Assembly: GCF_003417535.1 (NCBI RefSeq)
Contig: NZ_QVLS01000005.1
Location: 7,501 to 71,500, forward strand
Direction: 5' to 3'
Length of the DNA stretch: 64,000 bases
DNA from: Hydrogenophaga borbori
GTDB taxonomy: Bacteria; Pseudomonadota; Gammaproteobacteria; Burkholderiales; Burkholderiaceae_C
Part shown: positions 10,910-19,843 of the stretch, one piece after another
How the letters are laid out: the number at the start of each line of letters is the position of its first letter
Numbering within the stretch: the first letter of the stretch is position 1
Position numbers and translations under genes: made by a program
The notes under the pieces: generated by a model
What the model was told of the DNA's origin: nothing
Seen by the model: the letters and a program-made list of their open reading frames with translations, nothing else
The model's database searches: none

Positions 10910-12769
10910 ATGCGCAGCCTTTTCGGATCGCTCCACACCCCCTCGAGCTTCCACCCCATGACGCGCCGCCCGCCCGGGCGCGGTTCGCGGCTGGCGGGTT
11001 TGCTGTTCTTCTGGGTCTGTCTGCTGGGGGGCCTGGGTCAGGCCGCCGCCATCGCCTGGCCCTCGGCGGCCTGGGTGCCGCCGGGCCTGGTGCCAGGGCA
11101 GCCGAGCGGCGGGCTGCAGATCGTTTCGCTGGCCCTGCTGGTCTTTGCCCTGCAGTTCGCCACGCGCGTGGGCCAGGCCATGTGGCGCGGCTGGCTGTTC
11201 GCCACCGCCTGGCTGGCCGGCAGCTTCTGGTGGCTGTTCATCTCCATGAACACCTACGGTGGCCTGCCGGCCTGGCTGGCCGCCCTGGCCGTGCTGGCGC
11301 TGGCCGGCGCGCTGGCGCTGTACTACGCCCTGGCCGTGGGCTTCCTCTGCGCCTGGGCGCCGCTGGCGCGCAGCGCGCAGGCGCTGATGTTCGCCGCCGC
11401 CTGGACGCTGGCCGAGCTCGCGCGCGGCCAGCTCTTCACCGGCTTTCCCTGGGGCGCGGGCGGCTACGCCCAGGTCGACCTGATGGCGCCCTGGGCGCCG
11501 CTGGTCGGCGTCTATGGCATGGGCTTCATCGCGGCCATCCTGGCCTATGTGCTGGCCTCGGTCCTCACCTGGGCGGTGCACGCCGCCCTGGCCTGGATGC
11601 GCCAGCCCGTGCGGCCCGTGCCCGTGCGCGCCGCCGGCGGCGTCTACGTGTCCACGCCGCCCACCGCTCGCGTGCAGGCGCGCCACTGGTCGCCGTTCAC
11701 CGTGGCGCGCGGCGCCCTGGCCTGGCTGGTGGTGCTGCTGCTGGTCATCAGTTGCCTGGGCGGCGGCGAGCGCTGGCGCGGCCTGGGCCAGGCCGAGACG
11801 GCCGGCACCGGTCCGCTGCGCGTCTGGCTGCTGCAGGGCAACATTCCGCAGGACCAGAAGTTCGTGCCCGGCACCGGCGTGGCCCAGGCGCTGGAGTGGT
11901 ACCCGCGCCAGATGCGCGAGGGCATCGCGGCCGCCAGCGCGCGCGCCGACGGGCCCCAGCTCATCGTGGCGCCGGAAACCGCCGTGCCCCTGCTGCCCGA
12001 GCAGCTGGGCGCGGCCTTCTGGCAGCCGCTGCTGCAGCCCATCGCCGAGCAGGCCGGCCCGGGCGCTGCCGCCGTGCTCACCGGCCTGCCCCTGGGCAGC
12101 CTGGAGAGCGGCTACACCAACTCCACCTGGGGCTTCACGCCGGCCGCCGCGCGCCGCGCCCTGGCCAACGCCCAGTCGCCCGAGGTGCACCGCTACGACA
12201 AGCACCACCTGGTGCCCTTCGGCGAGTTCATCCCGCCCTTCTTCCGCTGGTTCACGCAGATGATGAACATCCCCCTGGGCGACTTCGCGCGCGGCGCGCT
12301 GCCCCAGGCGCCCTGGACCTGGGCGGGCCAGCGCATCGCGCCCAACATCTGCTACGAAGACCTGTTCGGCGAGGAGATCGCCGCCGGCTTCACCACCGCC
12401 GAGGGCGCGCCCACCGTGCTGGTGAACCTTAGCAACATCGCCTGGTTCGGCGACTCCATCGCCATCGACCAGCACCTGCAGATCTCGCGCCTGCGTGCGC
12501 TGGAGTTCGGCCGGCCGATGCTGCGCGCCACCAACACCGGCGCCACCGCCGCCATCGACCACCGCGGCGTGGTCACCCAGCGGCTGCCGCGCCTGGAGCG
12601 CGGCCGGCTGGAGGCCACCGTGGAAGGCCGCAGCGGCCTCACGCCCTACGCGCAATGGACGGCGCGCTGGGGCCTGATGCCGCTGTGGGTGGTCTGCGGT
12701 GCGCTGCTGCTGGTCATCGCCTCGCTGCGCCAGCTGGGCCGCCGGGGCGGCCGCACGCGGCGGCGCTGA
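10910..12769 (+). CDS. lnt: apolipoprotein N-acyltransferase
   Basis: Adds the third acyl chain to the N-terminal Cys of lipoproteins in the inner membrane. 619 residues, longer than the usual ~510 because of an extended N-terminus and a linker around residues 225-265. Several membrane segments precede the nitrilase-like periplasmic domain. Catalytic residues are recognisable: Glu in IVAPETAVPLL, Lys in YDKHHLVPFGE and Cys (about 481) in NICYEDLFGEE. A final TM segment precedes the basic tail RRGGRTRRR. An internal Met 16 codons later (MTRRPPGRG) may be the real start; neither has a good SD. Confidence 0.95.
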   Translation: MRSLFGSLHTPSSFHPMTRRPPGRGSRLAGLLFFWVCLLGGLGQAAAIAWPSAAWVPPGLVPGQPSGGLQIVSLALLVFALQFATRVGQAMWRGWLFATAWLAGSFWWLFISMNTYGGLPAWLAALAVLALAGALALYYALAVGFLCAWAPLARSAQALMFAAAWTLAELARGQLFTGFPWGAGGYAQVDLMAPWAPLVGVYGMGFIAAILAYVLASVLTWAVHAALAWMRQPVRPVPVRAAGGVYVSTPPTARVQARHWSPFTVARGALAWLVVLLLVISCLGGGERWRGLGQAETAGTGPLRVWLLQGNIPQDQKFVPGTGVAQALEWYPRQMREGIAAASARADGPQLIVAPETAVPLLPEQLGAAFWQPLLQPIAEQAGPGAAAVLTGLPLGSLESGYTNSTWGFTPAAARRALANAQSPEVHRYDKHHLVPFGEFIPPFFRWFTQMMNIPLGDFARGALPQAPWTWAGQRIAPNICYEDLFGEEIAAGFTTAEGAPTVLVNLSNIAWFGDSIAIDQHLQISRLRALEFGRPMLRATNTGATAAIDHRGVVTQRLPRLERGRLEATVEGRSGLTPYAQWTARWGLMPLWVVCGALLLVIASLRQLGRRGGRTRRR

Positions 12770-12795
12770 GCCCGGCCGGGCCGACCCCCGGCCCG

Positions 12796-12801
12796 TAAAA
12801 T
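12796..12801 (+). promoter_or_regulatory. candidate -10 element of glyQS
   Basis: TAAAAT in the context GCCCGTAAAATCGCGC, about 100 nt upstream of glyQ in an otherwise GC-rich gap after lnt. No clear -35. Suggests that glyQ starts a new transcription unit. Confidence 0.4.
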
Positions 12802-12900
12802 CGCGCATTCCGCCGGTGGCCCGCCTGGGCGGCGCACCGCGCACCCCCCAACAAGACCTCTCACTTTCCGCCGGCCCGCCCACGCGCGGGCCTCACGCGC

Positions 12901-13806
12901 ATGTTGACCTTCCAGCAAATCATCCTCACGCTGCAGACGTACTGGGCCAACCAGGGCTGTGCGCTGCTGCAGCCCTACGACATGGAGGTGGGCGCCGGCA
13001 CCAGCCACACCGCCACCTTCCTGCGCGCCATCGGCCCCGAGCCCTGGAAGGCCGCCTACGTGCAGCCCAGCCGCCGCCCCAAGGACGGCCGCTACGGCGA
13101 GAACCCCAACCGCCTGCAGCACTACTACCAATACCAGGTGGTGCTCAAGCCGGCGCCGGCCAACATCCTGGAGCTCTACCTGGGCTCGCTCGAGGCCCTG
13201 GGCTTCGACCTGAAGAAGAACGACATCCGCTTCGTCGAGGACGACTGGGAAAACCCCACGCTGGGTGCCTGGGGCCTGGGTTGGGAGGTCTGGCTCAACG
13301 GCATGGAGGTGACCCAGTTCACCTACTTCCAGCAGGTCGGCGGCATCGACTGCCGGCCCGCCACCGGCGAGATCACCTACGGCCTGGAGCGCCTGGCCAT
13401 GTACCTGCAGGGCGTGGAGAACGTCTACGACCTCACCTGGACCGAGGGCCTGAGCTACGGCGACGTCTACAAGCAGAACGAGGTGGAGCAGTCCACCTAC
13501 AACTTCGAGCACAGCGACGCCGACTTCCTGTTCACCGCCTTCGCCGCGCACGAGAAGCAGGCCAAGCACCTCATGGCCGAGCGACTCGCGCTGCCCGCCT
13601 ACGAGCAGGTGCTCAAGTGCGCGCACAGCTTCAACCTGCTGGACGCGCGCGGCGCGATCAGCGTGACCGAACGCGCCGCCTACATCGGCCGCATCCGCAA
13701 CCTCGCGCGCAGCGTGGCCCAGAGCTACTACGAAAGCCGCGAGCGCCTGGGCTTCCCCATGGCGCCGCGCGAGTGGGTGGCGCAGATCGAGAAAAAGGCC
13801 GCCTGA
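12901..13806 (+). CDS. glyQ: glycine--tRNA ligase alpha subunit
   Basis: Catalytic subunit of the alpha2beta2 bacterial glycyl-tRNA synthetase. 301 residues, the standard length. Conserved class II core segments are visible: [17 protein letters not shown] at the N-terminus, [37 protein letters not shown] and the glycine-site segment [23 protein letters not shown]. It is followed 21 nt later by glyS. Start at the ATG that aligns with the universally conserved N-terminus MLTFQQII. Confidence 0.99.
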   Translation: MLTFQQIILTLQTYWANQGCALLQPYDMEVGAGTSHTATFLRAIGPEPWKAAYVQPSRRPKDGRYGENPNRLQHYYQYQVVLKPAPANILELYLGSLEALGFDLKKNDIRFVEDDWENPTLGAWGLGWEVWLNGMEVTQFTYFQQVGGIDCRPATGEITYGLERLAMYLQGVENVYDLTWTEGLSYGDVYKQNEVEQSTYNFEHSDADFLFTAFAAHEKQAKHLMAERLALPAYEQVLKCAHSFNLLDARGAISVTERAAYIGRIRNLARSVAQSYYESRERLGFPMAPREWVAQIEKKAA

Positions 13807-13827
13807 GCCGGGAAGAGAAGAACAACG

Positions 13828-15990
13828 ATGTCCGCACAGAACCTGCTCGTCGAACTCTTCGTCGAGGAACTGCCGCCCAAGGCGCTGAAAAAGCTCGGCG
13901 AAGCCTTCGCCACCGGCCTGGCCGCCAGCCTCCAGGCGCAGGGCCTGGCGCCGGCCGACGCCGCCGTGACCGCCTTCGCCTCGCCGCGCCGCCTGGCCGC
14001 CCACGTGGCGGGTGTGCTCGCGCGCGCCGCCGACAAGCCCCAGTCGCACAAGCTCATGCCCGTGTCCGTGGGGCTGGACGCCAGCGGCCAGCCCACGCCC
14101 GCGCTGCTCAAGCGCCTGGGTGCGCTGGGCGCCGACGCCTCGGCCGTGGCGGGCCTGCGCCGCGCCGTGGACGGCAAGGCCGAGGCCCTGTTCTTCGACA
14201 GCATCGCGCCCGGCGTCGAACTCGCGGCCGGCCTGCAGAAGGCCCTGGACGAGGCCATCGCGCAGTTGCCCATTCCCAAAGTCATGACCTACCAGCTCGA
14301 GTCGGGCTGTGCCCTGCCGGGCTGGGACAGCGTGCAGTTCGTGCGCCCCGCGCACGGGCTCGTGGCACTGCACGGGGCCGAGGTGGTGCCTGTGAAGGCG
14401 CTGGGCCTGAAGGCCGGCAATGCCACCCACGGCCACCGCTTCGAAGCCCGCGTCGACCCGGTCGCCATCGCCCACGCCGATGCCTACGCCGACACGCTTG
14501 CGCAGGACGGCGCCGTCATCGCCTCCTTCGCCGAGCGCCGCGCCGAGATCGCGCGCCAGCTCGCGGCCGCCGCGGCCCAGGTGGGCGGCGCTTGCCGGCC
14601 CGTCGAGGACGAGGCCCTGCTCGACGAGGTGACCGCGCTGGTCGAGCGCCCGAACGTGCTCATCTGCGAATTCGAGAAGCAGTTCCTCGACGTGCCGCAG
14701 GAGTGCCTCATCCTGACGATGAAGGCCAACCAGAAGTACTTCCCGCTGCTCGACGCGCAAGGCCGGCTCACGAACCGGTTCCTGGTGGTCAGCAACATCC
14801 GCCCCGACGACGCCAGCGCCGTGATCGGCGGCAACGAGCGCGTGGTGCGCCCGCGCCTGGCCGACGCCAAGTTCTTCTTCGACCAGGACCGCAAGAAGAC
14901 GCTGGAATCGCGCGTCGAGGGGCTGGGCAAGGTGGTCTACCACAACCAGCTCGGCACGCAGGGCGAGCGCGTGGAGCGCGTGCGCGCCATCGCGCGGGCC
15001 ATCGGCCAGCGGCTCGGCGGCGACGTGCTCGCCCAGCAGGCCGACACCGCCGCGCGCCTGGCCAAGACCGACCTGCTCACCGACATGGTGGGTGAGTTCC
15101 CCGAGCTGCAGGGCATCATGGGCGGCTACTACGCGCGCCACGACGGCCTGAGCGAGGACATCGCCTTCGCCATCGAAGACCACTACAAGCCGCGCTTCGC
15201 GGGCGACGCGCTGCCGCGCAACGCCGTGGGCACGGTGGTGGCACTGGCCGACAAGCTGGAAACCCTGGTGGGCATGTTCGGCATCGGCAACCTGCCCACG
15301 GGCGACAAGGACCCGTTCGCGCTGCGCCGGCACGCGCTGGGGGTGGTGCGCATGCTGATCGAGGCAGATGTGCCTGTGAACCTTGATTGGCTGCTCGGGG
15401 CTGCTGCGGTGCCGTTTGGTACGTTGATCAAAGATCCCTCGGCTGAACTTGAGCAGTTCATTTATGAGCGGCTTCGTGGCTACTTCCGTGATGAGGATCG
15501 CTCGGTTAAGCACCCTCGGGGTGTTTCAGAACCTCATGCCTACACGAATGCCGAGATCGACGCCGTGCTGGCGCTGCGTCCGCAACTGCTGAGGTCACTG
15601 GACGCGCAATTGCACGCTGTGTTGGAGTTCGCGTCCTTGCCCGAGGCCCCCGCCCTGGCGGCCGCCAACAAGCGCATCGGCAACATCCTCAAGAAGTCCG
15701 AAGGCGTGGGCGGGCCCGTCAATGCCGGCCTGCTGAAAGAGCCCGCCGAGAAGGCCCTGTTCGACGCCATGCAGGCCACCGTGCCCGGCGCCGACGCGCG
15801 GTTCGAGGCCGGCGATTTCACCGCCAGCCTGCAGGCCCTGGCCGCGCTGCGCGCGCCGGTCGACGCCTTCTTCGACGGCGTCATGGTCAACGCCGACGAC
15901 CCCGCGCTCAAGGCCAACCGCCTGGCCCTGCTGCAGCAGCTGCACCGCGCGATGAACCGCGTGGCCGACCTTTCGCGACTCGCGGCATGA
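13828..15990 (+). CDS. glyS: glycine--tRNA ligase beta subunit
   Basis: tRNA-recognising beta subunit, 720 residues, with N-terminal LLVELFVEELPPKALK, central ECLILTMKANQKYFPL and C-terminal anticodon-binding-like region. Oddity: codons at 15361-15540 (residues about 512-571) abruptly change style. I count 29 of 60 ending in A or T, against none of the 20 codons just before. The same patch contains roughly 16 residues (around DEDRSVKHPRGVSEPHAYT) between conserved ERLRGYFRDE and EIDAVLALRP that the E. coli protein lacks as I recall its sequence. The frame remains open, so the gene is probably functional. Cotranscribed with glyQ and probably gmhB-plsC. Confidence 0.98.
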   Translation: MSAQNLLVELFVEELPPKALKKLGEAFATGLAASLQAQGLAPADAAVTAFASPRRLAAHVAGVLARAADKPQSHKLMPVSVGLDASGQPTPALLKRLGALGADASAVAGLRRAVDGKAEALFFDSIAPGVELAAGLQKALDEAIAQLPIPKVMTYQLESGCALPGWDSVQFVRPAHGLVALHGAEVVPVKALGLKAGNATHGHRFEARVDPVAIAHADAYADTLAQDGAVIASFAERRAEIARQLAAAAAQVGGACRPVEDEALLDEVTALVERPNVLICEFEKQFLDVPQECLILTMKANQKYFPLLDAQGRLTNRFLVVSNIRPDDASAVIGGNERVVRPRLADAKFFFDQDRKKTLESRVEGLGKVVYHNQLGTQGERVERVRAIARAIGQRLGGDVLAQQADTAARLAKTDLLTDMVGEFPELQGIMGGYYARHDGLSEDIAFAIEDHYKPRFAGDALPRNAVGTVVALADKLETLVGMFGIGNLPTGDKDPFALRRHALGVVRMLIEADVPVNLDWLLGAAAVPFGTLIKDPSAELEQFIYERLRGYFRDEDRSVKHPRGVSEPHAYTNAEIDAVLALRPQLLRSLDAQLHAVLEFASLPEAPALAAANKRIGNILKKSEGVGGPVNAGLLKEPAEKALFDAMQATVPGADARFEAGDFTASLQALAALRAPVDAFFDGVMVNADDPALKANRLALLQQLHRAMNRVADLSRLAA

Positions 15991-15997
15991 TCGTGGC

Positions 15998-16576
15998 ATG
16001 AAGCTGCTCATCCTCGACCGCGACGGCACGCTCAACCGCGGCCGCGACGACAAGGTGGCGTCGCCGGACGAATGGGAGCCTTTGCCGGGCGCGCTCGAGG
16101 CGGTGGCGCGGCTCAACCACGGCGGCTGGCGCGTGGTGTTGGCCACCAACCAGTCGGGCATCGGCCGCGGCCTGTTCGACATGGCCTCGCTCAACGCCAT
16201 CCACCTCAAGATGCACCGCCTGCTGGCGGCCGCCGGCGCGCGGGTGGAGGCCATCTTCATCTGCCCGCACGCGCCAGAAGACGCCTGCGGCTGCCGCAAG
16301 CCCGCGCCCGGCCTGTTCCAGCAGATCGGCGCGCGTTTCGGCGTGCCCCTGGCCGAGGTGGTGGCCGCCGGCAACTCGCTGCGCCACGTGCAGGCTGGCG
16401 CCGCCGCCGGTTGCGCCACGCACCTGCTGCTCACGGGCCAGTCGGCCGCGTTGGGCGGCCAGCCCGGCGCCGCCATCGCGGGCCTGCCGCCCGCCACCCA
16501 GGTCCACGCCGACCTCAGCGCCTTTGCCGACTGGCTGCTGGCCCAGGTCCCGCCCCCTTCCAAGCCGACCGCCTGA
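15998..16576 (+). CDS. gmhB: GmhB-type HAD phosphatase (D-glycero-beta-D-manno-heptose 1,7-bisphosphate 7-phosphatase family)
   Basis: 192 residues. Family role: removal of the 7-phosphate in ADP-heptose synthesis for LPS. Visible motifs are the nucleophile DxD (Asp7, Asp9 in LDRDGTL), ATNQSG, the Cys/His zinc loop CPHAPEDACGCRKP and the Lys in CRKPAPGL. The fourth motif, normally GDxLxD, reads GNSLRH: Asn126 replaces the metal-coordinating Asp and His130 replaces the second Asp. Activity may therefore be reduced, altered or lost. It starts 7 nt after glyS and is followed by plsC, a common beta-proteobacterial order. Confidence 0.88.
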   Translation: MKLLILDRDGTLNRGRDDKVASPDEWEPLPGALEAVARLNHGGWRVVLATNQSGIGRGLFDMASLNAIHLKMHRLLAAAGARVEAIFICPHAPEDACGCRKPAPGLFQQIGARFGVPLAEVVAAGNSLRHVQAGAAAGCATHLLLTGQSAALGGQPGAAIAGLPPATQVHADLSAFADWLLAQVPPPSKPTA

Positions 16577-16585
16577 CCCCCGAGC

Positions 16586-17329
16586 ATGATCGCTATTCAC
16601 TTCCTGCGCTCCGTGTTGCACTTGCTGGTGATGGTGATCACCGTGATCCCCTGGGGGCTGGCGGTGGTGATCGTCTCGCCCTTCGTGAGCAGCACCACGC
16701 TGTACTGGATGTGCGCGAACTGGCTGCGCGTGGCGGTGCACAGCGGCACGCTGATCCTGGGCATCCGCAACCGCGTCACGGGTCTGGAGAACCTGCCCGT
16801 GGGCAGCACCGCGCCGGCCGTGCTGCTGCTCAAGCACCAGTCCACCTGGGAAACCTTCGCCATGCCCACGCTGATGCCGCACCCGCTGGCCTACGTGTTC
16901 AAGAAGGAGCTGCTCTACGTGCCCTTCTTCGGCTGGGCCATGGGCCGGCTGGACATGATCCACATCGACCGCAGCAAGCGCACCCAGGCCTTCAACAAGG
17001 TGGTCGAGCAGGGCCAGCGTCTGCTCGACCAGGGCACCTGGGTGATCATGTTCCCCGAGGGCACGCGCATCCCGCGCGGCGAGAAGGGCAGCTACAAGAC
17101 TGGCGGCACGCGCCTGGCCGTGGCCACCGGCGCGCCGGTCATCCCCATCGCCGTGACCTCGGCCAAGTGCTGGCCGCGCAAGGCCTTCATCAAGCGGCCC
17201 GGCGTGGTGGACTTTTCCATCGGCAAGCCCATCCCCAGCCAGGGCCGCGAGGCCGACGAGCTCATGCGCGAGGTCGAGGCCTGGATCGAAGGCGAAATGC
17301 GCCGGCTCGACCCCGAGGCCTATCGCTGA
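16586..17329 (+). CDS. plsC: 1-acyl-sn-glycerol-3-phosphate acyltransferase
   Basis: Makes phosphatidic acid at the inner membrane. 247 residues. An N-terminal membrane helix (about 5-30) precedes the acyltransferase domain. Motif I is HQSTWE (His84 to Glu89), so the canonical HX4D has Glu in place of Asp, a variant I associate with betaproteobacterial PlsC. Motif III FPEGTR and motif IV VIPIAVTS are intact. It starts 9 nt after gmhB and is followed 7 nt later by the metallopeptidase gene, indicating one operon. Confidence 0.94.
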   Translation: MIAIHFLRSVLHLLVMVITVIPWGLAVVIVSPFVSSTTLYWMCANWLRVAVHSGTLILGIRNRVTGLENLPVGSTAPAVLLLKHQSTWETFAMPTLMPHPLAYVFKKELLYVPFFGWAMGRLDMIHIDRSKRTQAFNKVVEQGQRLLDQGTWVIMFPEGTRIPRGEKGSYKTGGTRLAVATGAPVIPIAVTSAKCWPRKAFIKRPGVVDFSIGKPIPSQGREADELMREVEAWIEGEMRRLDPEAYR

Positions 17330-17336
17330 GGCCGGC

Positions 17337-18230
17337 GTGAAGGGCTTCGTGCAGCTGGCGTTCGATCTGTTCGGCCCCGCCGCCGAGCCCGAGCCGCCGC
17401 GCGCCGCGCCGGCCCCATCGGCCCCGGTCGCGCCGGTCGGCACCGATCATGCGCTGCCGCTGGCCGAGGTGTTCCAGCCCGGCACCTGGCACCACCCGCG
17501 CGCCAACCGCCTGGTGCGCCTGCGCGGGGCCGAGGTGGGCTACGAATTCCTGCGCGGCAAGCGCCGCACCATCGGCCTGAGCGTGGGCACCGAGGGCCTG
17601 AGCGTGCGCGCCCCGCGCTGGAGCACGCTGGGTGATGTGGAGGCCGTGCTGCAGGAGAAGGCCGGCTGGGTGCTCGACAAGCTGGCCGAGGCGCGCGAGC
17701 GCGCCGAGCGCCAGGCCAGCTCGCGCATCCGCTGGGCCGACGGCGCCGAGCTGCCGCTGCTGGGCGAGCCCGTGCGCCTGGCGCTCGACCCGGCGCACGG
17801 CTTCTCGGGCCGCGGCGGCGCCTTCGACGCGGCCGCGCGCGTGTTGCGTGTCGGCCTGCCGCGCCACGCCAGCGAGGCGCAGATCCGCGACGCCGCACAG
17901 GCCTGGCTGATGCGCCACGCGCGCACCGTGTTCACGCAGCGCCTGGACCACTTCGCGCCGCGCCTGGGCGTGCAATGGACCCGGCTGAGCCTGTCCAACG
18001 CCGACACGCGCTGGGGCAGCGCCAGCGCCGACGGGCGCATCCGGCTCAACTGGCGGCTGATCCACCTGTCCATGGACGCGATCGACTACGTGGTGGTGCA
18101 CGAGCTCAGCCACCTGCACCACATGGACCACAGCCCGCGCTTCTGGGACGTGGTCGCCAGCGTGATGCCCGATCACGCCGAGCGCCGCCGCGCGCTCAAG
18201 GACGCGGCGCTGCCCTTCACCGAGGGCTGA
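17337..18230 (+). CDS. YgjP-like M48-type metallopeptidase (DUF45)
   Basis: 297 residues. The C-terminal half has the zinc motif HELSHLHHMDHSPRFW around residue 255, followed by a distal acidic residue, matching the YgjP/WLM-like DUF45 family. Upstream, IRLNWRLIHLSMDAIDYVVVHELSHL is the family's conserved strand-helix. The first 60 residues are Pro/Ala-rich and poorly conserved in kind. GTG start at 17337, 7 nt after plsC. Physiological substrate unknown. The end overlaps the convergent MBL gene by 14 nt. Confidence 0.85.
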   Translation: MKGFVQLAFDLFGPAAEPEPPRAAPAPSAPVAPVGTDHALPLAEVFQPGTWHHPRANRLVRLRGAEVGYEFLRGKRRTIGLSVGTEGLSVRAPRWSTLGDVEAVLQEKAGWVLDKLAEARERAERQASSRIRWADGAELPLLGEPVRLALDPAHGFSGRGGAFDAAARVLRVGLPRHASEAQIRDAAQAWLMRHARTVFTQRLDHFAPRLGVQWTRLSLSNADTRWGSASADGRIRLNWRLIHLSMDAIDYVVVHELSHLHHMDHSPRFWDVVASVMPDHAERRRALKDAALPFTEG

Positions 18231-19284
18231 AGCGCCAGACGCCGTCGGCGCCGCGGGTGCGCGCCAGCGTGCCCGCGTGCCACAGCCGGTTCAGGTGCGC
18301 CACCGCCTCGCCCATGGCGAAGGTGGTCTGGTGCAGGTCCAGCTGGCGCTGGAACAGCACGGGCAGCGCGTCGAAGGCGCTCAGGGGCCTTTCGCGGCAG
18401 GCCGCCACCACCTCGGCCAGGCGCTCGTCGTGGTGCGCGTGCAGTTGCGCGATGCGCTCGTGCAGGCCGGTGAAGGGCCTCCCGTGCGAGGGCAGCACCA
18501 GCGTGTGCTCGGGCAGCGGCAGGAACTTGTCGATGGAGTCGAGGAAGCGCTGGAGCGAGTCGGCCTCGGGCTCCTGCTCGTACACGCTCACGTTGGTGGA
18601 GATGCGCGGCAGGATCATGTCGCCGCTGATCAGCACGCCCAGGGACTCGCTCCACAGGGCCATGTGCTCGGGCGCGTGGCCGTAGCCGCTGATGCAGCGC
18701 CAGTCGTGCTCGCCGATCCGCACCACCAGGCCGTCGAGCAGGCGGCGCGACTGCGCGGGCACGGACGGCACCAGGTTCGGGTAGTAGCCGGCGCGCGCCC
18801 GCACCTTGGCCACGCTCTGCGGGTCCGTGAGGCCGTGGCTGGCGAAGTAGGCCGCCGCCGCGTCGCCGCCGAAGCCGGTGGTGGTCTGGGTGCCCAGGCG
18901 CGCCATCGCGTGGTCGGTGGCGCTGATCCACAAACGGCAGTCCCACTTCTCGCACAGCCAGTGCGCCAGGCCGATGTGGTCCGGGTGCATGTGCGTCACG
19001 ATCACGCGCAACACGGGCAGGCCGTCCAGTTCGTTGGCGAACACCTGCTCCCACTGCGCCTTGGCCTCCTCGCGGGCGATGCAGCAGTCCACCACCGTCC
19101 AGCCCTCGCGGCCGTCCAGCGTGTCGCGCAGCAGCCAGAGGTTGATGTGGTCGAGCGCGAAGGGCAGCGTCATGCGGATCCACTTCACGCCAGGCGCCAC
19201 CACCAGGGCGCGGCCAGGCTCGGGCAGGGTGGTGCCCAGGGGGTAGTGAAGCCGGGCTTCGAGCTGATCGCGGGTGGGACTCAT
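18217..19284 (-). CDS. MBL-fold metallo-hydrolase
   Basis: 355 residues with a metallo-beta-lactamase core: THMHPDH (His98, His100, Asp102, His103), SGYGHAPEH (His), LISGDMILP (Asp) and LPSHGRPF (His). A C-terminal helical and winged-helix-like tail (about 280-350, ending HLNRLWHAGTLARTRG) resembles that of LACTB2-like/BLACT_WH proteins. It is divergent from liuR, and the LiuR-type palindrome lies between both starts, so it may belong to the LiuR regulon; that is inference. Start has no strong SD. Confidence 0.87.
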   Translation of the reverse strand: MSPTRDQLEARLHYPLGTTLPEPGRALVVAPGVKWIRMTLPFALDHINLWLLRDTLDGREGWTVVDCCIAREEAKAQWEQVFANELDGLPVLRVIVTHMHPDHIGLAHWLCEKWDCRLWISATDHAMARLGTQTTTGFGGDAAAAYFASHGLTDPQSVAKVRARAGYYPNLVPSVPAQSRRLLDGLVVRIGEHDWRCISGYGHAPEHMALWSESLGVLISGDMILPRISTNVSVYEQEPEADSLQRFLDSIDKFLPLPEHTLVLPSHGRPFTGLHERIAQLHAHHDERLAEVVAACRERPLSAFDALPVLFQRQLDLHQTTFAMGEAVAHLNRLWHAGTLARTRGADGVWRFSPR

Positions 19285-19318
19285 GGCGGGGAAGTGATTT
19301 CAGTAAGATGCGCGCGCC

Positions 19319-19340
19319 TTGACGTTGACGTAAACGTCAA
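19319..19340. promoter_or_regulatory. LiuR-type operator between the MBL gene and liuR
   Basis: 22-bp near-palindrome: left half TTGACGTTGAC, right half GTAAACGTCAA, one base pair off perfect symmetry. It matches the second site at 19844-19865 except for that base and resembles the palindromic TTACGTAAA-type motif described for MerR-family LiuR in Proteobacteria. It lies 71 nt before the liuR ATG and 35 nt before the divergent gene, so it could autoregulate liuR and control the MBL gene. Confidence 0.8.
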
Positions 19341-19410
19341 GAAAAGGGCATTCTACGGAGCCACCGTTCCCTTTCCCTGTCCGCCACCCGACACCCCGGT
19401 ACCCCGGCAC

Positions 19411-19815
19411 ATGGCCACCAATCCCACCTACACCATCAGCGACCTGGCGCGCGAGTTCGACCTGACCACCCGCGCCATCCGCTTCTACGAAGACGTGGGC
19501 CTGCTGCAGCCGCTGCGCGAAGGCCCGGGCGGGCGCAACCGCGTCTACAGCGCGCGCGACCGCACCCGCCTGAAACTCACGCTGCGCGCCAAGCGCCTGG
19601 GCCTGTCGCTCACCGAGGCCAAGGACATCATCGACATGTACGACAGCCCGCGCGACACCGGGCCGCAGCTGCGCAAGTTCCTCGCCGTGCTGGCGGAGCA
19701 CCGCCGCCAGCTCGAGGAGCAGATGGCCGACCTGGTGGCCAACCTCGACGAGGTCAAGGCGCACGAGAAGGAGGCGCGTGCCCTGCTCAACAAGATCGAG
19801 CGCAAGGGCGCCTGA
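19411..19815 (+). CDS. liuR: MerR family regulator LiuR (leucine/isovalerate catabolism)
   Basis: 134 residues. The MerR winged HTH (YTISDLAREFDLTTRAIRFYEDVGLLQP, then GGRNRVYSARDRTRLKLTLRAKRLGLSLTEAKDII) is followed by a long dimerisation coiled coil (about 85-130). Cys residues typical of metal sensors are absent, fitting a metabolite-responsive MerR. It sits next to isovaleryl-CoA dehydrogenase and is flanked on both sides by matching palindromes. Subfamily assignment is by context; the HTH call itself is firm. Confidence 0.92.
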   Translation: MATNPTYTISDLAREFDLTTRAIRFYEDVGLLQPLREGPGGRNRVYSARDRTRLKLTLRAKRLGLSLTEAKDIIDMYDSPRDTGPQLRKFLAVLAEHRRQLEEQMADLVANLDEVKAHEKEARALLNKIERKGA

Positions 19816-19843
19816 GCCGCCGCCGGCCCGGTCGATCGCTGGT

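Noticed and set aside
12646-15513. 955-codon minus-strand open frame antisense to glyQ/glyS
   Set aside because: Sequence is a GC-driven shadow (strings of His/Val/Gly/Ala/Arg) opposite two certain genes and shows no domain.
19285-19318. A sigma-70 promoter for the minus-strand MBL gene using the palindrome's TTGACG
   Set aside because: No -10-like hexamer at 16-20 nt could be found on that strand; the operator was kept but no promoter called.
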